DNA of 64,000 nucleotides from contig NC_034014.1 in the NCBI RefSeq assembly GCF_000346465.2, positions 2,912,852-2,976,851 of the forward strand. The letters are read 5' to 3'. Source of the DNA: Prunus persica (taxonomy: Eukaryota > Streptophyta > Magnoliopsida > Rosales > Rosaceae). The translations under genes were made by a program, and so were the position numbers. Below the pieces are notes generated by a model. The model saw only the letters and a list, made by a program, of their open reading frames with translations, was not told the origin of the DNA and made no database searches. This document shows positions 24,222 to 37,949 of the stretch, one piece after another. Position 1 is the stretch's first letter. The number at the start of each line of letters is the position of its first letter.

Positions 24222-25394
24222 TACCCGTTTGGCATTGCTTATTTGGGGTAATAAGTGATTTTTAAAAAAATTTGGGAAGCTCAGCCCGTTTGGTAACCTA
24301 TGATAAAATCACTTATTACGAGTATAGCCGCGTGGCTATACTATTTTTTTTTAAAAAAACAATTAGGGAAAACTTATATACCCTTTCTTTAAAAATATAT
24401 ATTATTTTTATTCAATAATACGTGTATAATACGTGAATTTTGTGTGTCTTAGTGAAATTTTTGTAAAAATTACGTGTATTTAAACATGAGAAATACGTGC
24501 CTATGTGTATAATACATTATTAAACGTAAATGTGCTAAAATCTTTAAATGGGTAATAACTTTGAAAAAGTAAAAAAATCAAAAAGGGACAATAGATACTC
24601 AAGTAATGGCATAATAGTAATGGATAGGGCTCTTGGGCTATGGAGAAATTGAATTAAGACACCCAAACGATTTCACAAAAGACTTGATAAGTAGAAATTA
24701 ATTACTGTTCTTTTTCTTCAATCTTTTTACATTAAATAATAATTAAAATATAATTACTAAGCAAAATGATTAAAAAAGGCTAAGATATTACTTGATTACG
24801 TATAGCAAATTAAAAAAGTAGGCCAAAAAAACAAAAGTGAAGAAACAAATTTTACATTTATAAAATATTTAAAATAAAAAAGAGTATAGCCCTTCGGCTA
24901 TACTATGTATATCTTAAAAAAAAGGGATGCTCCCAGCCCCTAGTTGCCACGTGTCAAAAGAGTGAAGCCTATTTTTTTTAAATAAGGAAAAGCGGGTACA
25001 GCCGCATGGCCATACAGGTTTTGAATTCAAAAAAATTGTATAGCCGGACGGCTATACTATATATATAGACCCGCCCATGGCCTAAGCCCACGTGTCAAAG
25101 TGGTAAAGCCGACCGGCTATACTATTTTTTATTCAAAAACGGTATAGCCGCACGGCTATACTATTTTAATTAGGGAAAACTTGGCCTATACCCTCTTTTT
25201 TAAAGTATATATTATTTTTATTCAGTAATACGTGAATTTTGTGTCTTAGTGAAATTTTTGTAAAAATTACGTGTATTTAAACATGGGAAATACGTGCCTA
25301 CGTGTATAATACATTAGTAAACGTGAATGTGCTAAAATCCTTATACGGGTAATAACTTTAGAAAAGTAAAAAATCAAAAAGGGACGATAGAGTA
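24222..25394. repeat. Right part of palindrome-rich repeat element
   Basis: Six further palindromes of the GTATAGCCGCACGGCTATAC family lie at about 24321, 24883, 24995, 25038, 25102 and 25141. CACGTGTCAAA motifs occur near 24948 and 25088. Two diverged copies of a ~210-bp AT-rich block are at 24395-24610 and 25190-25395. A separate 15-bp perfect inverted repeat is at 24248-24262 and 24305-24319. Confidence 0.82.
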
Positions 25395-25710
25395 TAGGCT
25401 TACATCATGTGCCCTTGGGTCGGCTGGTCCATGGACTTGGCCCAAATCAGTGTTTTGGGTTGCTTCTTGGACCCGACTCATATTATCTAGGGCTTAAATT
25501 TAACCTAAAAACAATGCATAGGTTTCGGGTCAAATTTTACCATCTTCCGATTCATCATGGTGGGCCATACCTTTTATGCACCACAAAAATGTCATCAAAC
25601 AGGCCTTGGATTGTAAAGGGTTTGTAGCTCAAGTGGTTAAGAACAGTTATCTATGCACATGACACGAAGTCTTGTGTTCCAATCCTCCTCTTCTAATACC
25701 ACTTGTATAA
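25395..25710. repeat. Right copy of the ~310-bp direct duplication, ending in a SINE-like head
   Basis: This copy matches 16305-16620 in the same orientation. Its tRNA-like part at about 25617-25690 is better preserved: TGTAGCTCAAGTGGTTAAGA (A-box-like) and GTGTTCCAATCC (B-box-like). It lies about 530 bases before the 3' end of the LRR receptor kinase coding region. Confidence 0.83.
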
Positions 25711-26240
25711 AACAAAGAAAAAACGGGTCTTCAGTTTAAATATGGCTACGTGCATAAATCGTCCATGTGTGATACCGATTTTGAACAAAGTAAATATTTT
25801 TAGTTTATACTTGAGAAAATGCATAATTCTCCACTAGATTATCTTCTACTCTATAAGAAAGAAATTTCAATTTCTAAAATGAGCTGCTCACTTATTGCTG
25901 GGATCTAGAATAAATTCATTCATGGACTTTTCCATTACAAAATATTTGCCATGCAATGATTGAAGGGCTAAGAAAAGCACCAAAGTGCAAATCAAATCAA
26001 CAAAAGCAAAGAAGATGGAGAGTTATTTTGGCCTGAGTCTTTGATTGTTTTGATTGTTAAAGTTTACTAGTTTTACAACAAAAGGATCAAAACATGTACT
26101 CCCAAGACTCCTCTACCCCTCCCTCATCTTTACAAAATCAGCTGTAATAAGAAAGGCTGTACAAATACAAAAATGTCAATTGAATTTTGAATTTTCCAGA
26201 ATAATATAACAACGGGAGGCTATAGTTCTCCCTACGGTTC

Positions 26241-29200
26241 CTATCTTGGCGTGATTGTCGGCACAACCCCGCTAACAAGGTCACTGCCGGAGACATCTGA
26301 AGAGACATAAGGATGCTTTACTGCATTGGATGAGGATGGTGGAGTCATTACCTTTCCACCACTATTACTCATCACTGATTCTGTTGTTCTGCTGTCGGAC
26401 TCTGGCATCATAAACCATATATTTTCGAGTTCTCGAACAACCTCTGCCATCGAGGGTCTCGCATCTGTCTCGTCTTGGCAACACTTGAGAGCCAAACTCA
26501 GAAACTTTTCCACACACTCGGAAGGATAAGAGCCCATTCTTCCATCAATTACTGAGAAGATCATACCAGATTGGAATGCAATATTTACCTGAAGTGCAAG
26601 AAAACTTGTAACTTTAAAATGAACATCAAAATCTGTGTAGCTAGTCTATTAAATGGATCAAATAACGTGAACTACAAGTTAAAGTGGTCTTAAAGTGATT
26701 AAAAAGGAATCTGTGTTGTTACATACAAAGCACAGAATTATGGTAGACATATATGCTTATTCAAAACACACCGCCTGTAAGGTTCGAGGAGTTACCTCTC
26801 GAACAATGTTCTTGCCATGTGAGATTGGCTGCATCCCTGTTAAGAGCTCCAGAAACACAACACCAAGGCTATAAACATCACTCTTGTCTGTTAGTTTATG
26901 GGTTAAGAAGTACTCTGGATCAAGGTAACCCTGCAAAATCAATTCAAAGAATAAGAGCAGTCTATCACCTTCCCTATCATCCTCTGCAGTGACTAATTTG
27001 CATTGCTTGAAATTACGTAAGTGGAATCTTTCTGAGTCTTACCGGTGTCCCCTTCACTACTGTGGATATATGAGCAGGCACAGCCCCTTCAAGATCTGGA
27101 ACCGGAGCAAGTCGGGAAAGTCCAAAATCAGCAACCTTTGCAATAAACTTAGAGTCCAACAGTATATTGCTTGCCTTGATGTCTCGATGAAATATCGGAG
27201 GGTTGGCTTCAGTATGGAGGTACAGGATGCCCTTGGCTGATCCCAGGGCAATTCTTAATCTCATTTCAAAACCCAGCGGTTCTTTAGACCTAACTGTGAC
27301 ACAAGTATCAATTATATGTTATAGCTTGTCGAATGGCATGTTCAATTTAGAATTCCTTATCTTGTTAAAATCAAAACCAAAATCCCTATTGTAAATTCTT
27401 AGCCAAACATTTACGAATATTAAATTACTGCCCAGTAAGAGATGAAGTAAGAACCAAAGACAGTGAAGAGAAGAATATTAGGTTTACCAGAAAGGTGATC
27501 CCTTAGAGTGCCATTGGACATGAACTCATAAACCAACATCTGCATGCACAAAAAAAATACACGTCAAGCTTTTCCCAAATGAAAATTAATGGTTCCTACA
27601 TAACAAAATGGAGCAAGAAGAGGAACTAATGTGCCGAATAATTCTCATGTGAAATGAAATATTTTTTTTAAAAAACAAAGATGCATGTAAAGTTTTTGGC
27701 GCATTTTGAAAATGAATAGAGCCTTAACTTGAGGAGTAAACTGATCAAGTAAAGCAAAACAATATATGCTCCTCCATCATCAAGTGCCTCCATCTCGTAT
27801 GTTCTGCTTCTTGATTGACTTTGATTTCTTTCTTCTTTTTTCCATTATTGAACATGTACTATATATAGTATGATTTTATGGATTCATTTCCTGGCTCTTC
27901 TATAGCTTTCCAAAATATTTGTTTACATAGCATCCGTTTCCTACGTAAAAGGAAATTACTTCCTGATGCAGTTTATTATTGATCAAGTTACAGATGAAAT
28001 TTGATAGACAAACAAACACGCAGATAATTTATGCTTTTTTTTTCATTTGGTGGAAGAAATCTTCTGAAGAAAATGTAGCAGAATTACATTCAGAAAGGAT
28101 AAGCAAAAGTACCTGTTCCCCTTCTTCATCACAATACCCAACTAAGGATACTAGGTTCCTGTGATGTAAGGGTGATAATAATTCTATTTCTGTTAGGAAC
28201 TCCTTCTCACCCTGTAATGATCCCTCTTGTGCACGTTTAATGGCCACAACAGTGCCATCAGCCAGGATGCCTTTATAAACCTTTCCATAACCTCCTTGGC
28301 CAACTTGAGCAGAGCTGTTAAAATTGTTTGTAGCCATGGCCATTTCTCCATAAGAGAAAGACTTGACACCATCAATTTTTACAGAGCTCTTGGATGCTGC
28401 ACATAAATAGAGGCACAATGTTAAAAATTAAATTAAATAGAGAAAGACTACCCAATCTTGTTACAATTTAATGAAATAAAGATCCTTGTTTGGGTTCATA
28501 ACTTCCAATTTTTTACAGATTTGAGTAAAATTCTAGGAGACAAGAACGACATCAACTGAACATAAGAAAACATTTATGCATGTCCTTTCCTATAGACATT
28601 CAGGTGTGTCATCTAAAGATTCAAAAGTCATAGATTAGTCCAGCCACTGTAACCAAATGACAGAATTGAGGTATCAATCAGCGGTCAGCTTCAAAGTGGC
28701 TTCTCTCAAGAATTTCATGGGGCACTTGGGGCTTCTCAGGATTCCTAAATCTTGGGAGAAGCATTATGGCAATGATCATTTATACAAGTAACCTTTCTCC
28801 TTATGTTAGTAAGATACTCACTATGACGTCTTCTTGAAATTGTGTGGCGGTCCCTCAGATGCTTTCTCAATATAAGAAGAGAAACAAATGCAGATAGTGT
28901 AACGGCGCCAGCAATAGTCCCTAATATTATGCCAGCCAAAGCGCCCTTGCTTAGACCAGACTTTGTAGAGGTGGCAACCACTGTGACATCAATAAGAGCC
29001 ATGAGATCAACAAATCAAAATTATCAATCAATTTCATATCATAGATACATGAATGAAAAGAGGTAAATTGACTGGTGCATAGTAGGCCTCCTAGAACTAT
29101 GTTTTTATAAATCAGAAGTAAAGCACTCAATTGTTCAACCAGCTAAAGGATAATACGTATTAATTGATATGCAGTTTAATAAGCATTAACACTGACAAAG

Positions 29201-30081
29201 ATGTACAGGGAAAAAAAACATAAATAATAAGGTTTTTGAGACAAACCATTCTTATAAGGATCCAGTAGAATGAAGTTGATAAGTTCATAAGGTCCAAATA
29301 CATCACTGTCAGGAATTTTCCATGATGTGAACATGCCCATGATTCTTTGAACTTCACTTTTATTGAAAGTATGGGAACTACTGTCATTAACATATACAGG
29401 AAAAAGCTTCAGATACATTCTCAGTCGAGGTCCCTTTTCCCATACAAATGAAGTAAGGTCCAGCTGATCAAGAGATAAGTCCAGACCAGAAGTAATATAC
29501 TCCTCAAATGTACTTTTGTATGGACGAAAATCTGAGAATCCAGGACTTTTCAACCGATATTCAACAGGTAGAGGAACAGCGCAGAAACAAACTACAGGAA
29601 GATATTCATAAGGAGGTGGACATGCTTGACTCATACAGCTAGCGGTGGAGTTAGTTGAACCCTGACTGCTATTTTTGTCATCACTTTCTGATCCACAGAA
29701 CTTATTAAGGTTGGCATTTGAGCAAAGCGGATTTCCCCGAAGCCTGAACAACAATAGTCAAGAGTGAAAGTTCGATGAAGCATTTCATAACTTGCACTTA
29801 TGTATTTAAAATAGAAACAAAGTTCAGAAGCAAACCAGACAGTGACATTTTGCGGAACTTCAGTACTGCCAGATATATTTGCAAGGTTATTGTTCTGCAA
29901 CTCCCTACAATATCAGAAGCCACGCTCCACCTCTTAACAAATTTTCAAAAGATGCTATAAAACTTAAATTCAAGCAAAGGCAAGGTTAAAGTACACTCTT
30001 TGACCACCAAAAGAAATGGAATCAATCTTTATAAACACAGACTAGTTAATTCTAGAGAGTGTAAATTCACAAGTGCGACAT

Positions 30082-30121
<40 letters not shown>

Positions 30122-33100
30122 TCACTCTTAACCAACAGAAGTAACAATTTTCTCACTCCAGTTCTTACAAGATCAGTCTTTCTGTTGCGTTGAGTGTCCT
30201 AGTTTGCCAAAGGGTTGCTGGAACAGAACCATCTAGTGAATTGTTTGCTATAGACCTGCCATGAGGAAAAAATTCTCACTTTATTTCATAACATAGTTTT
30301 TATTATTGGCACTGCTATAACATTTAATAGCATCATAAGTAAAATAACTTAAGATTCTTACTATTGACAAAATAAGATCGATGGAATCTCGAATTTTAGC
30401 TAAATATCGATTTGTCAACAATGTCACTGAATCATCAAAATGAAGCAAAACAAGGAAACAACAGTTTAAAATTGCTCACAATTTTTGAAGATGAGGAAGA
30501 CCCGAAAAGTTGGCAGGAATTCTTCCAGTAAGATTGTTGTTGGATAAATTGCTGCAGAAATGGTTCATATTAAATATTAAAAATCCATATAATCCTTTAA
30601 GAATTTAGTATATGATTCTCCAAAGCTCAACAAAGCTTTCTAGAGGAAAATTTATAAAATGATACTAAATGCCAAAAAAGAATGCATATGGCATATCATT
30701 TGCAAGATAGAGTCTTACATCGTTGTGATTTCATCAGAAAGTTTACCCGAAGGTAAGGATCCATTTAGCTGATTTGAACTTAGGTCTCTGAAAATTTGTA
30801 TGAATAAGATAATGAATTAATTAATATACTGTCCAAATATACTGCATATTATATTCTACTGATGATTAAAAGAGGCAGCAAATCACTACAAGAAATGGGG
30901 TATGAAGTGAAACCTCTTGAATGAACTTACATATAACCAAGGTTTGGTATCCCACTCAAATCAGGGATGGGCCCATGTAAGTTGCAGCCCCTCAGACTCC
31001 TGAAAGAAACAACCAAAACACAAAGATACTCAATATTGACATGATTAATCATGCTAAATAGCATATTTCTTGATTGTCATTCCAAACAACCAGGGTAGAT
31101 CACCTAATGTGATATAAGCATCAGACAACAACAGGGCAATCATTTAGATTCCTTAATGTATAAAAAAATACTAATTGACTCTATGTTCCTATAACTCAGT
31201 CATGCCACCCAATAGGTCGAGCAACTTTATGTCCGCTTTTACTACTGCTCATACTTATGTTCCCTGTGCAAAGGTTGGAAAGTTGGGTTTCCCAAGAAAA
31301 CTACAATTATCTTTGTTTCTTACTATTCCTACACTCCAATATATTTAAAGAAAAGTAATCCCAAATCTTTCAGGGATTACATCTGAATCTGATGTATAAA
31401 TAAATAGAGATGCAAGCACTTAAGTACACATTTTTACCTTTAAACCTACTTACAGACATAGGATCAGAAGGAGCACTTACAACTTCAACAGTTTAGACAT
31501 CTTGCTATAAGAATCTGGAATCGTAGTCCCATCAAAGTTGTTGTTGTCAAGTTGACTGCAAAACATAGAAGATGATAGGGATAAGAAACTTGGCATGGGA
31601 TTATATCCCTAATATTATGTTGTAGAAAGGAAATTCTAGAGAATTATTCACCAACAATACAGAAATTCAAGAAAGGAAAGGAATATATCACCAAATTAAA
31701 GGTAAGGATAGACTATAGAAACACAATTAAAGGAACGACTATGTCCCAAAATTACAAGTAAGAAAGCATACAGTATTAATAAGTTTGGCAGCTCGGAGAA
31801 CTCCTGCGGAAGATACCCATATAAGTTGTTGTTGTCAAGCAGGCTGCATAGAGTCAGATGCATTTATTTAACAAAGGATGGCCATACAGAAACACAATTG
31901 AAGAAGGTAAAATGATACTGATGGACCAATATGAATATTCTGATTGGACTCATTCTGTGCAAATAATGGCCACAATTAAGCACATGAATATAGCCAGTAT
32001 CCTACTTACAAGTGGACAAGACTCGGTAATCTTGAAAGCTCATGTGGAATTTGTCCACTAATTGAATTGTTGTTCATGTGACTGCTCAAAAGGGAAAAAA
32101 GAAATCATAAGAAAGTGAGAAGTATAACAAACACAAGATAATATTACACTTTTTATGCTAAAGCAACACAAGAAAGACCCTCACAAGTGCTTTGTCTTGT
32201 TTAAATTTGCAAATGATTTAGGTAATGATCCTGAAATATTGTTCTGGTCAATTTGTATTCTGTCCAAGTTCGGAAGATAACCAAGCTCGTCAGGCAAGGG
32301 ACCTGATAATTGGTTTCCATTCAGGAGCCTGTAAACACAGAATATTAGATGTAGAATGAAAAGTTAAGCCATTTAGCAATAACAAGTTATCGAAAATTGA
32401 GGAATTAATACTTTGATTAATTGATTCAAATCAACGTGCCAAACTTATATAATACTTGAACTCTAAAACTAATGTGTGCTTTCCAATAGTATTAACATAA
32501 AACATTACCATGGGATGACAATGTAGACTCAGTGATCCAATCTACCCAATATTACCAAAAAGTCAAAACAGCTTAACTTACAAGAGTTCCAAGGATGTAA
32601 TGTTGCCTATCTCCTTTGGTATACTTCCAGTTATTTCATTCCACATAAAATCCCTATAGCAGAATGGATGGAATATGCATCAGAGGAAAGAGAAATCATT
32701 CACCATCAAGTTAGGCAAGAGAGTAACAGATTTTCCAGAGTATTGAGTGAAGATTGTCCAAGAATTTAAAATCAGACTATAGATTCTTTTCCCTTTTATT
32801 AGTGTAAAGCTTCTTTCAAGGTAAATTGCGCCTTACAATATTTTCATAAAAGATAAGCGGCCAAGCTCTGGTGATAAACTTCCTGACAGATTCATGTTTA
32901 GTAGTTGCCTGCAGTAAAGAAGGAAATCATGTCATTATAGACCAGTTTACTTGAAGTTTAAAAGTTTAACATGTTTTGAGTGATAACAATACATACTATT
33001 CATGTAATTCAAGACATTCAGCACTACTTAATTCTGTAAACCTTAGATGGCTAGTGATTGATTTTCAAAACGAAAGAAAGATAAAATTGACAGCCTTTTT

Positions 33101-34043
33101 TTTAATTTCATTAAGATATGTCTACGAAGTTCATAATTGGATAACCCATGTCCCATGACTTCTTCCATAGTAAAAGGCTAAAAGGACCATGACCCCATCT
33201 CTTAAATAGTAAACTGCAAAAACGCACTTGGAACCTGAGAGATGGACAAAAAAATCTCTCCACAAATGGGGGAAAGAAAGAAACAAGAAAACCAAAAGAA
33301 AGAGGATATCTCCATTCAGTCGCTGATGCTACAAGGTATAGACAAGAATCAGAAAGATTGAATCATACAATTCTTGAACATGAAGATAGCCATCAGATAA
33401 TGATGTGTTGTAGCAAAAAACTCCTGTCCAGTTGGCAGTACATGGGTCTCCTCGATTCCAATTGCTCAGATTCTTGTTGGGATCAACCAAACTTCCCTTG
33501 ATGGCCTTCAACGCCGTCACTGTAAATTAACACAAACGATAATCATTACTTGATTAACACAACCAAATAAATTAAATTTAAAAAGACCAACTATAAGGAT
33601 ATACAAATCATAAACAAGGCAATGTCAAAAATCATTCCATATATCACAAATGAGTCAAAATCACAAAATCATTCTTGGAGTGCATGTATTTACTGGAACT
33701 GGACATAGACATCAATCCCTCTAGAAGAAAGAAAACTTGAAACAGGTCACTTCATTTGTCAATTGAAGTTACTGTGTAAGCACATAAGGCAACTCAGACT
33801 CCTGATTGGAAAAAATTCTACAACGCACTCACACCATAATAACTGTACTCAAGCATTCCCTCTAATAGAATTTCTGAAGAAATCTGCTGGGGAGCTTAGA
33901 AATTAAAAGCTTCACAAAACATAAGCAAAATCACCTTCTGCAGGGTGAGTAATATTAGGGTTTTGTGCTAAGGCTCGTAGCGAAAACCAGCACAAGCACG
34001 TGGCGAAAACAGCTGCATATGTCCAAACTCTTGACTGATACAT
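26241..34043 (-). CDS. LRR receptor-like serine/threonine kinase, At1g06840 type (LRR-VIII-1)
   Basis: Twenty minus-strand exons: 34043-33935, 33519-33369, 32908-32837, 32653-32582, 32328-32185, 32081-32010, 31843-31772, 31555-31481, 30999-30931, 30787-30719, 30551-30480, 30255-30169, 29904-29836, 29743-29247, 28980-28822, 28396-28113, 27539-27488, 27293-27043, 26930-26796, 26588-26241. All phases close, giving 952 aa. A signal peptide covers about residues 1-27, an LRR N-terminal cap with [13 protein letters not shown] follows, and leucine-rich repeats of about 24 residues are encoded one per 69-75-nt exon. A membrane segment lies at about 556-581. The kinase has [12 protein letters not shown] (P-loop, ~628), VAIKR (catalytic Lys), FHRDIKASN (catalytic Asp ~746), ADFG (~764) and [11 protein letters not shown], so it should be active. 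The C terminus [14 protein letters not shown] is conserved. It acts at the plasma membrane; the ligand is unknown. An (AC)n tract lies in an intron. Confidence 0.96.
30084..30119. repeat. (AC)n microsatellite in receptor-kinase intron
   Basis: About 18 AC units inside the intron between exons 30255-30169 and 29904-29836. Confidence 0.95.
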
Positions 34044-37000
34044 CCCGAGACTGTAAAAATCACTACAATTCTTATTCACCCTTTATAGCACAAAGGTAGA
34101 AATTCATGCAGAATTCGAATAGTCCTCCTGATAGCACCAAGCACAAAGTTTGAAAATTGAATTAGAGGGCAAACCCAAAAGATGGAAATGGTGTGTTTAA
34201 CGAAGGAAACAAAGGGAAAGCACAGCTTCAACACTATAAATGAACAGAATTTTCAAGTCCTCAAACAAATCAATACCAAAGCAACAAGCTCCAACCACTT
34301 CAAACCAAAATATGAAAATTCATATGGCAGACGGCTTGAGACGAAATAAAGAAACCCAATTGCCAGTAACTCATACAAGAATAAGTTGAATAAGAACAAA
34401 GAAATTAGGAGATATTCATACTTTGGACAAACTGAAATCTTGAAACTTAAAAAGAATGATGCAAAAAAAGAGATAAGCTTGGGTTGAAACTTGAATTTGA
34501 ATATACCAACTATGAGAAGATTTATAACATGAAACATTAAAAAAAAAAAAAAATGGACCTTGCGCTTGGGTTTGGTATTTTTCTGACCAGGTCGCCATAA
34601 CTAATGCTGCATAGATGACTGATGTTGATGATGATTTCACCCATCCTTTTCTTTTGCTCTGTTTTTTATTTTACAATTTGGAATTAAATTTGCATATAAA
34701 AAATATAACCGAAAAGGGGTTCTGGTGTTGGGTTTGGCTGTATTGACTTTCTAGTATTTGAGGGTAGGCTGTTGTTGAGAGAGTTTGTAATTGTTGAGTG
34801 GAGGCATTCACCAAGCCAAAAAAACGGATGACGTTTGAGACTATGGGTATGGCCAACTACCACTGCCCAGTGAGCGGGAGAAAGAGAGAGACAGAGGTTT
34901 TGCGTCCATTTAATATTTGGTCTGATAGAGCTGAATTAAAAGCATTACTTCTTTTTTTTAATGTCGGTGGTTCCAGGTTGTTTTTTATGCACGCGTTGAA
35001 TTTAAATTGTCATGAAGTATTTCCTTCATTTTCCGCCTATAATAGAAGAGAATCAAACTCTTTAAAAAAAAAAAACTTATAAAATACAGTATTTATTTAC
35101 GAACTTGTATTTCATACATAATTTGTCCACATTGCGATGAGCATTACCGGTTATAGCCGATCAACCGGCAGTCACATTCATAGTTGTCGTGCAATTTTGA
35201 TTCCGTATTGGAGAAGAAGGAGAAGGAAATGGGAAATGAGAGATGAGAGATAAAGAAATGCAACATATAATATGTTTTCAAATTAAACTGTTAAGTAGTT
35301 TTCAATTTACTTAAGATATTGGTTAAACACTTGGACTTTAATTATTAATAGTGCAAGCATCAATCAAATATATGGCAAGTGGGAACACATATTAATCCAT
35401 GTTTCGTCATGCCATGTGTATTGAAAGCAAACGGCAGAACTGAAAGCGAAGGCCAGGGGTACAGAAAGTCAAACACATAATTTCAGGGCCAATTATATAA
35501 TTATGGATGACAGGAATTTAAATTTTTACCCATCAAGTTTGGTTGTATTGTAATTTTGGCCAACTCCATCAGCATTTTCAATAACTACACCAATGAACTG
35601 AAAGATATAAAGTTACAAACAAAAGCATCAAGGCTGAGCAGAGCACTGTTCAATTAAATAGATTTGGATTTTGGACTTCAACTTACAGATAATTACAATG
35701 AGATAAGAGTTAAATGGAACTCTCCTAGCTTTAAACAAGGAATATTAACATCTGATTCTCAATGCTTACCTAATCATTTGACTGTGGTGCAACTTGTTGA
35801 ATGCAAAACAAGCAAACCATGAATGCATATACTAATGTTTTTTCTTGCAAGCAATAGTTTAAATCACCTTATAAGAAGAAGATTCAAACTTACGGACAAA
35901 GAGACGTCCTGACATGATAAATATGTCTAACACGCGTATGATATTTTTCCCTATTTTTGTTTATAATTTCAACCACTACCTTCTTAATAATTACTCTCCT
36001 CTAAGGTCACCCTTGAATCGAGTTCAAATTTCAACCTTGTGTGATTATGTGTAGCTATTAAAACATTATTATTTTGACTTCCGTGGCCGGCTTTTACATA
36101 TGAGAAGAAGAGAATGACTTGGATTTGGAACAACAAAACATAGCCTGTCAATTTGGGGTTAAGCTCATTGGGCTGGTTCAATAATTTGGGTGGGCTGGGC
36201 TAACCCATATGCGTGGTGGGTAAGGCCCATTTTACAGCCCTAGGTTTTTCATTAAATCGATGTCCCAATGAACCGGAACAACATGTACTATATAACTTTT
36301 TCTTTTTTTTTTTGGTAAAAATGCTTTATTATAAGAGTACACAGAGGAGAGGATGAAAACATCCAAAAATCAACGTGAAAGTCAGGAACAAAAGCGTAAT
36401 TTTATAAAAAGTCGCGTCCTGAACTAATCACAAGGAAACTAAAGAAAAAGAAAAAAGAAGACTATTGCATGCCCAAACTATACAACTATTTAGAATATCT
36501 CAAACCGATGTGTTCAAAGTGTCATATAGACATTTAACGGCTAGAAATAACATCTCACATCATTCTAACCGAATTGTCAAAGCTGATGTGAAATGAAGAC
36601 TGGAGGTTCAACCGTTACTTTTGACATCTCAAAAGCAAGATATCAAATAAATATTTTATTATTTTTTAAAGATAGATGGCTGTTATTTTTATTTATTATT
36701 TTTTTCTTATTTATCTTGAATAATTTGACTGTTACAATAATTATTTATTTGACATATCGGGATGGAGTATAAAACTGTATAAATGTCAAATTGTCACATC
36801 AATCATTAAATTTAAATTTAATATTTTATATTTAACATCTCCTTTGGAGATGCTCTTAAACATTTATTAGGTTGCTAAAACTAATTGGGAGGCTGGCAAA
36901 TTGCCCTTTTAGCACCAAGGACCTACCTTTCTAATGATAGACATGGTGACTATGATATTGCGTTTCTTTTTGGAAAAATTAAATAAATCAATAAAAACTA

Positions 37001-37440
37001 GAAAAGTAGGTTTAAATTTAGTCCACAAATTTGGTTCAGCAATATGCATCACCAAGAAAGGAGGGACCAACCTCTGTAGGTTTTGCCACCACAAGTTGCA
37101 GCTAATTAATTTGCAAATCCCGTAACACATGCCAAACCAAACCATCATCTTCAAGAGTCACTTCAATTTTTGGAGCACCCGTCCATATGCATTTGTTTGC
37201 TCACCCGGCAAAAGCTCCTTTGCATACTCATTCATGCGATGCACTTTTTAAAGTTTGTAGATATCTTTCATAGTATCTATATCTTTTTGGGATAAACAAG
37301 AAAATCTTCACTAGAATCACTTTCACATGTACAAGATTTTATGATACACTTTGAAGCCAGTACATACCCACAAAAGCATAGGTATGTATGAAGTGAATAA
37401 TGAGTGTTTTAATGCTCACGAGTGGTTGATTGAACACGTA
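34044..37440. other. 5' leader of the receptor kinase and intergenic DNA
   Basis: About 34044-34900 probably holds the promoter and 5' UTR of the minus-strand kinase gene. The rest is AT-rich with poly(A/T) runs and short open frames without family character. I see no gene on either strand. Confidence 0.5.
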
Positions 37441-37465
37441 ACGTACGTTTTTTATGCAATTTTTT

Positions 37466-37626
37466 TTTTTTCATTTTTTGTCAATCGTTGGGAGGGGGAT
37501 GGGGTAATATACATGAGGTGGCATTTTGAAAGATACCGTCTCATGTGCTCGAACTCAGATGACAATTACAGGTAGAGGGAAAGTTGCCGCTCAACCATTG
37601 TGGCTAAACCCCATTGTCGTCTATTG
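37466..37626 (-). mobile_element. tRNA-derived SINE, minus strand, with 11-bp target-site duplication
   Basis: Read on the minus strand it starts near 37618 with TTAGCCACAATGGTTGAGCG (A-box-like). It then has GAGTTCGAGCA (B-box-like) and ends in an A-rich tail, seen as T-rich on plus at 37461-37485. The direct repeat TGCAATTTTTT occurs at 37455-37465 and 37627-37637. Confidence 0.78.
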
Positions 37627-37949
37627 TGCAATTTTTTATTGAGTACAAAATTTTAAGGTAAACTTGAATTTATCTCATCATGTGCAAACTTTAAAATAAT
37701 CTTTAACTTTCATATACATACATGTAATCACTCGCAAATCACTAAGCAAACTAAAATATCTTTACATCCAATATTCGGAACAAAATGTAAGACCCTAAAG
37801 AGCTCACACTTTTATAAATGAGTTAATAGATAGTATCTTGTTACAAGTAAAATTAGAAGAAACATTAACGTATATGACATGTCGCACTGCTTTGGGATGA
37901 AAATAACTGAAAGCAGTCAAATTTTTCGATTAAAAAAAAAAGGGTGATG

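Noticed and set aside
25617..25700. Functional tRNA gene
   Set aside because: A- and B-box-like motifs are present, but no cloverleaf with paired acceptor and anticodon stems can be drawn; SINE origin fits better.
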